From assembly GCF_019039035.1 (NCBI RefSeq), contig NZ_JAHNZT010000009.1, positions 1-64,000 on the forward strand: DNA of 64,000 bases, in the 5' to 3' direction. Below the pieces are notes generated by a model. The model saw only the letters and a program-made list of their open reading frames with translations, was not told the DNA's origin and did no database searches. This document shows positions 26,642-35,066 of the stretch, in pieces (the first letter of the stretch is position 1; each line of letters starts with the position of its first letter). Source of the stretch: Citreicoccus inhibens. Its GTDB lineage: Bacteria > Myxococcota > Myxococcia > Myxococcales > Myxococcaceae. The translations under genes and the position numbers were made by a program.

Positions 26642-27063
26642 ATCGTACCGTCATGTTGGCGCTGACCGTGCTTCCCCTGGTGGGCTGCTCGCTCTTTCAC
26701 CGGCCCTATCGCCCTCCTCGCGCACCCGGGGCCGAGCGTGGTGACTATGCATTCCCGCAGCTAGGGGTCGCGGGTATTCCTTCGACTCGTGTCACGGGAG
26801 ATGTGGCGACCGCCATCGCGATGGCGATGGATGACTTCTTTCTCTCGATGCCGCCGCTTCCCACGGACGCGGATGAAGTTACCCGCTGTCTGCGCCAGCG
26901 GGATGTTTGGGCCGTCCAGGTCGTGCCTCACTCAGAGCACACCCTCATTGTCGAGATTGCGCCGCGCCACGAGGCCTGTGACCCGAACAATGTCACCCTG
27001 GATGGCGAAGCGCTCTATGCCATCGATACTCAGACATGGCGGATCCTCTCTGTAAGGAAGTAG
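26638..27063 (+). CDS. lipoprotein partner of the JAMM-motif protein
   Basis: A 141-residue lipoprotein with canonical lipobox Leu-Val-Gly-Cys (Cys17). The N-terminal linker is Pro/Arg-rich; the C-terminal half is alpha/beta with two Cys (Glu-Val-Thr-Arg-Cys-Leu-Arg and His-Glu-Ala-Cys-Asp) that could form a disulfide. It overlaps the upstream JAMM gene by four bases and shares its lower GC, so they form one transferred unit. An immunity, carrier or effector role is possible; no family was recognised. Confidence 0.72.
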   Translation: MNRTVMLALTVLPLVGCSLFHRPYRPPRAPGAERGDYAFPQLGVAGIPSTRVTGDVATAIAMAMDDFFLSMPPLPTDADEVTRCLRQRDVWAVQVVPHSEHTLIVEIAPRHEACDPNNVTLDGEALYAIDTQTWRILSVRK

Positions 27064-27099
27064 AGCCCTCGCCTGCCGAGGAGCGCACTTCGGTAGGAG

Positions 27100-27134
27100 C
27101 TCCCAGCCGCGCGCGCAACATTCCAAGCTGGGAG
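27100..27134 (+). terminator. possible terminator after the JAMM/lipoprotein pair
   Basis: Perfect 8-base inverted repeat CTCCCAGC (27100-27107) and GCTGGGAG (27127-27134), with a 19-base loop, 37 bases after the lipoprotein stop. Loop length is long and no U tract follows. The rest of the 243-base gap to 27307 shows nothing convincing. Confidence 0.35.
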
Positions 27135-27306
27135 AGTGGGCCGTCCGCGGGGAGTGATTCCGGAGATGCAGTTGCAGTTGAAGTTCGTTCCGCGCCCAGG
27201 TGGGAAGTTCTTGGGGACGAGTTCGAGCAGTGCCGGAACTGTGACGCCTCCGCCGAAGGCCACCTTCTCCGGTGGCGTTGGCCCGGGTGCTTGCGGGCCA
27301 CGGGCG

Positions 27307-28131
27307 TCAGGGATTGAGCACCAGGTCCAGCAGGCGCAGTGTCATACCTCCGCTGAAGTCGATGGTCGCCCCGTTGAACCAGGCCGCGTCCTCACCCACC
27401 AGCACCGTGACGAAGCGGGCGACTTCTTCGACGGTGCACATGCGCCCCGCAGGATTCAGCTTCGCGTGTGCCTCCTCCAGCCTCGCCAGTGCTTCCGGCG
27501 AGTACACGTGCCGCAGCGCGGGCGTCATCACCGTGCCGAACTTGAGCAGGTTCACCCGGTGGCCCCTCGGCCCCAGCTCCATCGCCAGGTGCCGCACGTA
27601 CATCTCCAGCGAGGCCTTCGCCGCGCTGATGAGCCCTGTGTTTCCCAGGTGCGTCTGATCCAACGGGTTCTGCAATCCCAACAGGCGCGCCTCGGGTGCC
27701 AAGAGGTCCCTCGCCACCAACGCCTGCGCCCAATACACGAACGAGTGCGCCATGCAGTCGAACGTGCGCTGGATGCGGCGCGGGTGCAGCCGGTCCTCTC
27801 CCGTCGACAAGAAGTGTCCCACCGATGCGCCCGCGATGGAGTGCACGAACAGCTTCACGCTCCGCGGCCCCGCGCTCGCGAGTAGCGCGTCTGCGCCCGC
27901 CTCCGCACCCTCCGGCGTGGAGGCGTCCGCCTGCCGCAGCACCACGTCTCGCCCCTGGGCTCGGACGCGTCGCTCCACCTCCGCCGCTTGCTCCGCGTAC
28001 CGCCCTCGGTGCACCCCGAACACGTTCAGGCCCGGCCGTTGCGCCACCGCTTCGGCGATCGCCGCGCCTGTTCCCGACGACGCCCCCAGGATGACCGCCC
28101 ACGTCCCGTCCCCGACTTCCCGACCGCTCAT
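27307..28131 (-). CDS. short-chain dehydrogenase/reductase
   Basis: A 274-residue SDR. NAD(P) loop Gly-Ala-Ser-Ser-Gly-Thr-Gly at about 15-21. The core resembles enoyl-ACP reductase-like SDRs: it has a His-Ser-Ile-Ala-Gly-Ala-Ser segment, no classical Tyr-x3-Lys at the usual place, and Ala-Ala-Lys-Ala-Ser-Leu later, which gives a Lys. It ends with Ile-Asp-Phe-Ser-Gly-Gly-Met. Start ATG 28131 overlaps the acyltransferase stop (ATGA). As the last gene of the lipid operon it probably reduces an acyl intermediate; substrate unknown. Confidence 0.82.
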   Translation of the reverse strand: MSGREVGDGTWAVILGASSGTGAAIAEAVAQRPGLNVFGVHRGRYAEQAAEVERRVRAQGRDVVLRQADASTPEGAEAGADALLASAGPRSVKLFVHSIAGASVGHFLSTGEDRLHPRRIQRTFDCMAHSFVYWAQALVARDLLAPEARLLGLQNPLDQTHLGNTGLISAAKASLEMYVRHLAMELGPRGHRVNLLKFGTVMTPALRHVYSPEALARLEEAHAKLNPAGRMCTVEEVARFVTVLVGEDAAWFNGATIDFSGGMTLRLLDLVLNP

Positions 28132-28901
28132 GCCGCGACCCGCTCCTCGTTCGTGTTCCGTTCCTGCCCGCGCGCTCGGTCCAGCAGGGCCTGCACCGCG
28201 CCCATCACTTCGCGATGCATGCCGCGCCATGCCTCGGGGTCGTTCGCGTCGAAGCCCGCGTCCAGGTGTCGCTCCAGGGGCTCGCCCACCCACTGGGTCA
28301 CCTTCACCGGGAAGGGCAGCGCCAGCGGCCACAGCCCCGTCGCGCCCACGCCCAGCCACAGCGGCAGCTTCCCCGGCAGGCCCAGGCGCTTGCCCAGCGC
28401 GGCCCCGTCGTTCAAGCCCACGTAGAAGTCATCCATCCCCGAGCCCCCCACGGGAACAATCGGCAGCCGATACCGCAGCGCCAGCCGCAGGTAGCCCAGC
28501 CGCTCGCCCCAATCCACGCGATACCGGTGACGGAAGCTCCTGCATCCCTCCCGCGTGCCGCCAGGCTGCACCAGCACGTGCTCGCCTCGCGCCACGGCCT
28601 CCGCCAGTCTCGGGTCGTCCCCGGTGACGAAGCCCAGCCCGTCCGCCACGCGCCGCATCCCTGGCAGTGCCCCGAAGGCGCCGTGCGCGATGCCGTGGGG
28701 CAGGTAGCCCAGGCGCTCGTGCAGCGTCACCGTCAGCATGCACAGGTCCAGCGCGAGCGGTCGCCCGTGATAGCCCACGATGAGCTTGGCTCCGGGCCGC
28801 AGCAGCGGCTCCAGGTTCACCACGTCATAGCGGTGATAGCGACGCAGCAACCCGAACGCGCGCAGCCACGCCGCCAGGGGCAGCCCTCCCGCCGCGTTCA
28901 C
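28128..28901 (-). CDS. lysophospholipid-type acyltransferase
   Basis: A 257-residue protein of the PlsC/DAGAT-like group. It contains Gly-Tyr-His-Gly-Arg-Pro-Leu-Ala-Leu-Asp (H ... D catalytic block, about residues 40-48) and Val-Gln-Pro-Gly-Gly-Thr-Arg-Glu-Gly (glycerophosphate-binding block). A membrane-associating hydrophobic region follows (Pro-Leu-Trp-Leu-Gly-Val). It transfers fatty acyl groups to a lipid alcohol. GTG 28901 is the start because it overlaps the KAS III stop (GTGA); the in-frame extension upstream is shadow of the KAS gene. Confidence 0.83.
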   Translation of the reverse strand: MNAAGGLPLAAWLRAFGLLRRYHRYDVVNLEPLLRPGAKLIVGYHGRPLALDLCMLTVTLHERLGYLPHGIAHGAFGALPGMRRVADGLGFVTGDDPRLAEAVARGEHVLVQPGGTREGCRSFRHRYRVDWGERLGYLRLALRYRLPIVPVGGSGMDDFYVGLNDGAALGKRLGLPGKLPLWLGVGATGLWPLALPFPVKVTQWVGEPLERHLDAGFDANDPEAWRGMHREVMGAVQALLDRARGQERNTNEERVAA

Positions 28902-29866
28902 CCGCCCACCCGGTACAGCACCGCGCCATACGAGACGCCCGCGCCCACGCCCACCAGCAACACCCGCTCCCCCGGCCGCACGCGCCCCGAGCGCATCAGT
29001 TCGTCCAGGCTGGTGCCCAGCGACGCCGAGCCGATGCTCCCCGTCTTGTGCACCACGCGGATGCTGCGCTCGGCCGGCACCTCCAGCACCTGGAGCATCG
29101 TGTCCAACATGCTGCCGTTGGGCTGATGCGGCAGCACCCACTCCACGTCGCGCAGCGACACCTGGGCCTGCGTCAGCGCCGCGCGCGTGGCGGTGAGCAC
29201 CGCGTCCAGCGCCACCCGCGTCATCTCCTTGCTGTGGGTGAGGAAGCGCATCCACTCGCGCTGCCCGGTGAGCTGCGGGTTCTGCATCATCACGTCCGGC
29301 GGCAGCGTCCCGTTGTTGCCGAACGCCGAGCCCAACACGCCCTCACCCGGTCGCGCCTCGCCCAGCACCGCCGCCGCCGCCGCGTCTCCGAACACGAGGT
29401 AGGGCCGAGGGTCCTCCGGCGTCATCGCCCGCGTGCTCATCTCCACCGAGACGATGCCCACCGGCCCCAGCCCCGTCGCCACCGAGCGCGCCGCCAGGTC
29501 GAATGCGGTGAGGAAGCCCATGCAGGCGTTGTTGAGGTCCATCGCGTCGCACTCGCCCGCGAGCCCCAGCCGCGCCGCGATGCGGTTCGCCGTGGCGGGC
29601 GCCGTCACGTCGCCCCCAATGCTGCTCACGTAGATGATCCGCCGCAGCGCTCGCGCCGGAAGCTCCGCGCGCTCCAGGGCCTTCTCCAACGCCTGCGCGG
29701 CCAGCTCGGAGGACTGCGTGCCCGGAGGTGCGTGGTAGCGCACGTGGATGCCCGTCTTGCGCTTCACCTCCTCGGGGTCTCGCCCCACTTGGGCGCAGAC
29801 CTCCTCCGTCGACACCGCGCGGCCCGGCAGCACGCCGGCCGTGCCCAGGATGCGGACCGGAATCAC
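28898..29866 (-). CDS. 3-oxoacyl-ACP synthase III-like (KAS III) condensing enzyme
   Basis: A 322-residue thiolase-fold enzyme. Active-site Cys C115 (Asn-Asn-Ala-Cys-Met-Gly) and His H247 (Pro-His-Gln-Pro-Asn) are intact. The third residue of the triad, Asn in FabH (GNTSAAS), is Ser here: Thr-Gly-Ser277-Ile-Gly-Ser-Ala-Ser. KAS III enzymes join an acyl-CoA/ACP to malonyl-ACP; the Asn change may alter the decarboxylation step or mark a different reaction (as in OleA/DarB-like relatives). GTG start overlaps the patatin stop by four bases. It sits between a lipase-like and an acyltransferase gene. Confidence 0.85.
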   Translation of the reverse strand: MIPVRILGTAGVLPGRAVSTEEVCAQVGRDPEEVKRKTGIHVRYHAPPGTQSSELAAQALEKALERAELPARALRRIIYVSSIGGDVTAPATANRIAARLGLAGECDAMDLNNACMGFLTAFDLAARSVATGLGPVGIVSVEMSTRAMTPEDPRPYLVFGDAAAAAVLGEARPGEGVLGSAFGNNGTLPPDVMMQNPQLTGQREWMRFLTHSKEMTRVALDAVLTATRAALTQAQVSLRDVEWVLPHQPNGSMLDTMLQVLEVPAERSIRVVHKTGSIGSASLGTSLDELMRSGRVRPGERVLLVGVGAGVSYGAVLYRVGG

Positions 29867-31812
29867 GCCGCCCTCCTTCCCGCCGCGCCCTCGGGGAGCT
29901 TGCTGCGCCGCTGGAGCTTCTCCCAGTGCGCCGCCAGCTCCTCCAGCTTCGCCTCCAACACCGGGTCCTGCTCGGCCTGCGTGATGATGTCTCGCGCGCG
30001 CGTGAACTCCATGGCCGTCAGCAGCGGCTCACTGCGCGAGAGGATGTCGAAGCCCACGTCCGATTGCTGCGTGCCCACCTCTCCGCTGTTGTGCAGCAGG
30101 AGGACGCCGCTGGCCACCAGGTCCAGCGCGCGCTCCAGCGGGTTGAGCGCCGCGATGAACCGGCCAATCGTGCCGGGGAACAGCGGCTGTCGCGAGCTGT
30201 GCCCGAACGGGAAGATGTTGCCCGCGAAGGTGAGGTCCGCGCCGGCGCGCAGCAGCGCCTCGGCCGGGACGTTGCTCGTGAAGGCGCCGTCCACGTAGCG
30301 CGCGGGCGGCAGCAGCGTGGGCGCCCAGATTCCCGGCGCGGAGCTGCTCGCGCGCACCGCCAGCGCCAGCGGACCTTCCTCCATCGCCGTGCACAGGCCC
30401 GTGGTCAGGTCGCTGGCCACCGGCAGGAAGCGCGTCGTCAGTGAACCCAGCGCCACGTTCCCCAAGTCTCTCTCCACGCGCCATTGCAGCGCGCGCGTGG
30501 TGATGACCGAGGCCAGCGCCGCCGCCGTGATGCGGCGACTCATGGCCTGGTCCACCAGCAGGTCCAGGCCGCCGAGCCCATTCGCGCCGTCCAGCGCGGT
30601 GCCGCAGAAGTAGCCGCCCACCGCCGAGCCCATGCTGGCGCTGCTCACCATGTCGATGGGGATGCCTCGCCGCACCATCCAGCGCAGCACATGCACATGG
30701 TAGAAGCCCCACACGCCGCCGCCGCTCAGCGCCACGCCCACGCGCCGATGCGTCACCGCTCGCGCCCACCGCGCCAGACTGTCCAGCGTCCCCGCGTTCA
30801 GCCCCAGCGCCTCCAAGGGCGCATCGCCCACGGGCGCCTTGCGCTCCAACTCGTCCCAATCCAACCGCACCCAGACCGGCGCCAGCAGCTCCGGCTCGAG
30901 CCCCGCGTCCCCATCGTCGCGGAGGTGACGGCCGCACAGCTCCTGCTCCTCGGGCGGGCGCCTCGGGTGGACGAGCACCGTGGGCAGCGTGCGGTGCGCC
31001 AGGGAGCGCAGCAGCGGACGCACCCGCGCCGTGGGCGCGTTGGTCGCGGGCGGGCGATCCACCAGCCGCACCGTCTTGTCCTGCTCCAGCCCCGGCGGCT
31101 CGAGGCCGTCCAGGAACACGTAGTCGAACCTCGCCTCGCCGGTGTGCGAGAGCACGAACTCGCGCACCTGCTGCTCCGTCACGTCGGCGGGAACTGTCGC
31201 GGAGTACACGCCGTCCGCGCCCAGAACGGGCGGCGCGGCCTGGGCGCCCTGCTTCAAGAGCAGCAGCCGATCCCCGAAGTCCCGTACCTGCACCTTGGCC
31301 AGGAGGCCCACCAGCAGTGACAAGGGCACCCCGCGCAGCTCGGGCGCGGTGGAGAACGCGACCACCTCCGCGCGCTGATCCACCGAGTGCTGGCGTCCCC
31401 CTTCACTCCCGAGCAAATCCAACCCGAGGTCCTGGCGCAGTCCGGCGCGGGCCTCCGCGAGGTTCAACACGGCCTCACGGGGGAAGAACAGCGCGCGTGC
31501 GCGGGAGATGGCCGTCACGGTGGCGGAGGCGATGCCGCGCACCACCGACTCGACGCCCAGCACCTGTCCGGCCCTCAGCTGGAGGAGCACCAGCCCGTCG
31601 CGCCGTGCCTCCAGGATGCCGTCGCTGAGGAGGAAGAATCCGTCGAAGGGCTGGCCCTCCTGGCAGACCTGTTGGCCCTCCTCCCACGTGAGCTCCTGCG
31701 CGGACTCCAGGAGCTGGAGGAGGACGGAGTTGCTGGTGTAGCGCAGCGGGCCCGCTTGCTTCAGGGCGAACAGGCGCTGCCGCGTTTCGGACAGAGAGGG
31801 GAGAGTGCCCAT
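29863..31812 (-). CDS. patatin-like phospholipase with cyclic-nucleotide-binding domain
   Basis: A 649-residue protein. The N-terminus is a cyclic-nucleotide-binding-like beta roll (about 35-125), followed by a linker region. The patatin domain is at about 355-560: oxyanion Gly-Gly-Gly-Val-Trp-Gly, nucleophile S393 in Ser-Ala-Ser-Met-Gly, and dyad Asp in Tyr-Val-Asp-Gly-Ala. The layout matches the NTE/PNPLA6-7 family, which hydrolyses lysophospholipids. The first residue of the usual Gly-x-Ser-x-Gly is Ser. ATG 31812 is preferred over the in-frame ATG at 31878. First gene of the four-gene lipid operon. Confidence 0.86.
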   Translation of the reverse strand: MGTLPSLSETRQRLFALKQAGPLRYTSNSVLLQLLESAQELTWEEGQQVCQEGQPFDGFFLLSDGILEARRDGLVLLQLRAGQVLGVESVVRGIASATVTAISRARALFFPREAVLNLAEARAGLRQDLGLDLLGSEGGRQHSVDQRAEVVAFSTAPELRGVPLSLLVGLLAKVQVRDFGDRLLLLKQGAQAAPPVLGADGVYSATVPADVTEQQVREFVLSHTGEARFDYVFLDGLEPPGLEQDKTVRLVDRPPATNAPTARVRPLLRSLAHRTLPTVLVHPRRPPEEQELCGRHLRDDGDAGLEPELLAPVWVRLDWDELERKAPVGDAPLEALGLNAGTLDSLARWARAVTHRRVGVALSGGGVWGFYHVHVLRWMVRRGIPIDMVSSASMGSAVGGYFCGTALDGANGLGGLDLLVDQAMSRRITAAALASVITTRALQWRVERDLGNVALGSLTTRFLPVASDLTTGLCTAMEEGPLALAVRASSSAPGIWAPTLLPPARYVDGAFTSNVPAEALLRAGADLTFAGNIFPFGHSSRQPLFPGTIGRFIAALNPLERALDLVASGVLLLHNSGEVGTQQSDVGFDILSRSEPLLTAMEFTRARDIITQAEQDPVLEAKLEELAAHWEKLQRRSKLPEGAAGRRAA

Positions 31813-31886
31813 GAGGGGCTGCGAGATTAGCCAACCCCCTCGCCGCCGCGAACAGCACGGCGGGTCTTCTCTGGCCACTCGGGGCG

Positions 31887-34800
31887 TTATACCGGCTGCG
31901 GGCGAGGCGGCTCGGCGGGCGGTGAGCCCTCGCCGGGGCCGGCGTGCTCGCGGCGCTTGAGCAACCGGGAGCGCGCGCCCTCGACGATGGCGTACAGCAC
32001 GGGGATGAAGATGAGGTTGACGAAGGTGGAGAAGAGCATTCCACCGAACACCGCGGTGCCCATCGACTTGCGCGACGCCGCGCCGGCCCCCGAGGCCACC
32101 ATGAGCGGCACCACGCCGAAGAGGAACGCGAAGGACGTCATCAGGATGGGCCGCAGGCGCGTCTCGGCCGCGTTGACGGCGGACTCCACCACGCCCTGCC
32201 CCTGCGCGCGCAGCTGCTCACCGAACTCGACGATGAGGATGGCGTTCTTGCTGGCCAGGCCCACCAGCATCACCAGCCCCACCTGACAGAAGACGTCGTT
32301 CACCAGCGAACGCGCGTTCTGCAGGAGCAGCGCGCCGAGGATGGCCACGGGCACCGCGAGCATCACCACGAAGGGCAAAGAGAAGCTCTCGTACTGCGCG
32401 GACAGCACCAGGAACACGAACACGATGCCCAGCGCGAAGATGATGAGCACCTTGCCGCCCGCCGCCTTCTGCTCGGCGGACAGGCCCGTCCACTCATACG
32501 TGTAGCCCGCGGGCAGGGCCTGTTGGGCCACCGCCTCCATCTGCGTGAGCGCCGTGCCGGTGCTGACGCCGGGCGCGCCCTGGCCATTGATGGTGGCCGA
32601 GCGGAACAGGTTGTAGTGCGAGATGTTCTGCGCGCTCGTGACGGGCGTCACCTTCACCAGCGACTCCAGCGGCACCATCTGCCCGGACTGCGAGCGCACG
32701 TAGAACGAGCCGATGTCCCGGGGCTCGCTGCGGAACGGCATGGCCGCCTGCACGTACACGCGATACACGCGGTTGGCGAAGGTGAAGTCGTTGACGTACT
32801 GGCTGCCCAGGTAGACCTGGAGCGTGGAGAAGAGCGTGTCCAGCGACACGCCCAGCGACTTGGCCTTCTCGCGGTCCACCTTCACGTCGAGGAGCGGCGT
32901 GTTCGCGGTGTACGACGAGAAGATGCCCGTGAGCTGCTTGTCCTGCGACGCGTGGCCCACCAGCGTCTGCGTCGCCTGGGCCAGCTCGTCCAGGGAGCGC
33001 CCGCCGAGTTGGTCCTCCAGCACGAACTCGAAGCCGCCCACGCTGCCCACGCCGCGGATGGCGGGCGGTTGGAAGGGCAGCACGCGCGCGCCGCCAATGG
33101 AGAGCAGCGGCATGCGCAGGCGGTCCACGAGGCCCGCGACGCTCTGGTCCTTCTTCTTGCGGTCCCCCCACGGGTGGAGGTTGACGAAGAGGGTGCCGTA
33201 GTTGGAGCCGGTGCCCAGCAGCGAGAAGCCGCCGACGGTGAAGATGTCCGCCACCTCCGGCTGCTTCTTCAGCACCTCCTCCGTTTGCAGCAACACCTGC
33301 CGCGTGTAGTCGAGCGACGTGCCCTCCGGGCCCTGCACCGCGACGATGAGGTAGCCCTGGTCCTCGTCGGGGATGAAGCCGCTGGGCGTGCGCGCGTAGA
33401 GGAAGCCCGTGGCGAAGATGAGCAGCAGGAAGACGCCCACCACGGGCCAGCGCCACTTGCCCAGCAGCAGCCCCAGGAGCTTGCCGTAGCCGCGCTGGAA
33501 GCGCATGAGCGCCGCGTCGAACTGGCGCGCCAGCTTCACCTTCTGCCCTTCGTGCGGGCGCAGGAGCCGCGCGCACAGCGCGGGAGACAAGGTGAGCGCC
33601 ACCAGCGCGGAGAGGCTGATGGAGAAGGCGATGGTGAGGGCGAACTGCTTGTAGATGGCGCCCGTGGTGCCGGGGAAGAAGGACACGGGGACGAACACGG
33701 CGGACAGCACCAGGGCCGTGGCCACCACCACGCCGGCCACCTGGCGCATGCCGCGGTGCGTGGCCTCGCGCGGGCCCACGTTGTCCACGCCCATGACGCG
33801 CTCGACGTTCTCGATGACGACGATGGCGTCATCCACCACGAGGCCCGTGGCCAGCGTGAGGCCCAGGAGGGTCAGCGTGTTGAGCGAGAACCCGAACGCG
33901 TTCACGAACGCGAAGGTGCCCACCAGCGACACCGGCAGCGTCGTCACGGCCACCAGCACGCTGCGCCAGCCATGCAGGAAGATGAAGATGACGAGCACCA
34001 CCAGCGCGATGGCCTCGCACAGCGCCTTGATGACCTCCTCGATGGAGGCCTGCACGGCGAGCGTGGTGTCGAAGGCGGGCTGGTACGCGAGCCCTGGCGG
34101 GAAGGCGGATTTCAGCCGCTCCAGCTCCTTCACCACGCCGTCGCGCACCTGGAGCGCGTTGGAGCCCGGGAGCTGGAAGATGCCCAGGCCCACCGCCTCC
34201 TTGCCGTTGAAGCGCAGGAGCTGTTGGTAGTTCTCCGCGCCCAGCTCCGCGCGGCCCACGTCCTTCAGGCGCACCAGCGAGCCATCCTGGCCGCGCTGCA
34301 CCACCAGCTCGCCGAACTGCTCCGGCGAGGTGAGCTGACCGGCCACGCGCAAGGTGAGCTGGTACGTCTGGCCCTCGGGCGCGGGAGGCTGGCCCACCTT
34401 GCCGCCGCCCACCTGCACGTTCTGCTCGCGCAGCGCCGCCACCACGTCCGACGCGGTCAGCTTGCGCCGCGCGAGCTGGGTGGGGTCCAGCCACAAGCGC
34501 ATGGCCAGTCGGCGCTCGCCGAAGATGCGCACGTCGCCCACGCCCTTCACGCGCAGCAGCGCGTCCCGGATGTAGACGTCCGCGTAGTTGCTGAGGAACT
34601 CCGTGTCGTAGCGGCCGTTCTGGTCGTAGATGCCGAAGGCCATGAGCAGCTGCGTCTGCGCCTTGGCCACCGTGACGCCCAGCGCGTTGACCGCCGCGGG
34701 GAGCTGCGGCGTCGCCGTGGCCACGCGGTTCTGCACGTCCACCGAGGCCAGGTCGATGTTCCGCTCGGGGTCGAAGGTGACGATGATGCTGCTGGCGCCA

Positions 34801-35057
34801 TCGTTGGTGCTGGACGAGGACATGTAGCGCATGCCCTCCACGCCGTTGAGCTGGCGCTCCAGCACGGTGGTGACGGCGCTCTCCACCGTCTCGGCCGCCG
34901 CGCCGATGTACGTGGACGTCACCTGCACCTGCGGCAGCGCCAGGTTGGGGTACTGCTCAATGGGCAGTGCGGGAATGGAGATGGCCCCGACCAGCGTGAT
35001 GAGGATGGAGACGACGCTGGCGAAGACAGGGCGATTGATGAAGAAGTCGGTGAACAT
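31887..35057 (-). CDS. RND multidrug efflux inner-membrane pump (AcrB/MexB-like)
   Basis: A 1056-residue HAE1-type RND transporter: N-terminal helix with Ile-Asn-Arg-Pro-Val-Phe-Ala, two large periplasmic loops and twelve helices. The proton-relay Asp-Asp in TM4 (Gly-Leu-Val-Val-Asp-Asp-Ala-Ile-Val) is visible, as is the family motif Gly-Leu-Ala-Ser-Lys-Asn-Ala-Ile-Leu-Ile. It exports drugs, detergents or metabolites in exchange for protons. Its start is nine bases after the adaptor stop. Complete. Confidence 0.95.
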   Translation of the reverse strand: MFTDFFINRPVFASVVSILITLVGAISIPALPIEQYPNLALPQVQVTSTYIGAAAETVESAVTTVLERQLNGVEGMRYMSSSSTNDGASSIIVTFDPERNIDLASVDVQNRVATATPQLPAAVNALGVTVAKAQTQLLMAFGIYDQNGRYDTEFLSNYADVYIRDALLRVKGVGDVRIFGERRLAMRLWLDPTQLARRKLTASDVVAALREQNVQVGGGKVGQPPAPEGQTYQLTLRVAGQLTSPEQFGELVVQRGQDGSLVRLKDVGRAELGAENYQQLLRFNGKEAVGLGIFQLPGSNALQVRDGVVKELERLKSAFPPGLAYQPAFDTTLAVQASIEEVIKALCEAIALVVLVIFIFLHGWRSVLVAVTTLPVSLVGTFAFVNAFGFSLNTLTLLGLTLATGLVVDDAIVVIENVERVMGVDNVGPREATHRGMRQVAGVVVATALVLSAVFVPVSFFPGTTGAIYKQFALTIAFSISLSALVALTLSPALCARLLRPHEGQKVKLARQFDAALMRFQRGYGKLLGLLLGKWRWPVVGVFLLLIFATGFLYARTPSGFIPDEDQGYLIVAVQGPEGTSLDYTRQVLLQTEEVLKKQPEVADIFTVGGFSLLGTGSNYGTLFVNLHPWGDRKKKDQSVAGLVDRLRMPLLSIGGARVLPFQPPAIRGVGSVGGFEFVLEDQLGGRSLDELAQATQTLVGHASQDKQLTGIFSSYTANTPLLDVKVDREKAKSLGVSLDTLFSTLQVYLGSQYVNDFTFANRVYRVYVQAAMPFRSEPRDIGSFYVRSQSGQMVPLESLVKVTPVTSAQNISHYNLFRSATINGQGAPGVSTGTALTQMEAVAQQALPAGYTYEWTGLSAEQKAAGGKVLIIFALGIVFVFLVLSAQYESFSLPFVVMLAVPVAILGALLLQNARSLVNDVFCQVGLVMLVGLASKNAILIVEFGEQLRAQGQGVVESAVNAAETRLRPILMTSFAFLFGVVPLMVASGAGAASRKSMGTAVFGGMLFSTFVNLIFIPVLYAIVEGARSRLLKRREHAGPGEGSPPAEPPRPQPV

Positions 35058-35066
35058 GCGTCCCCC

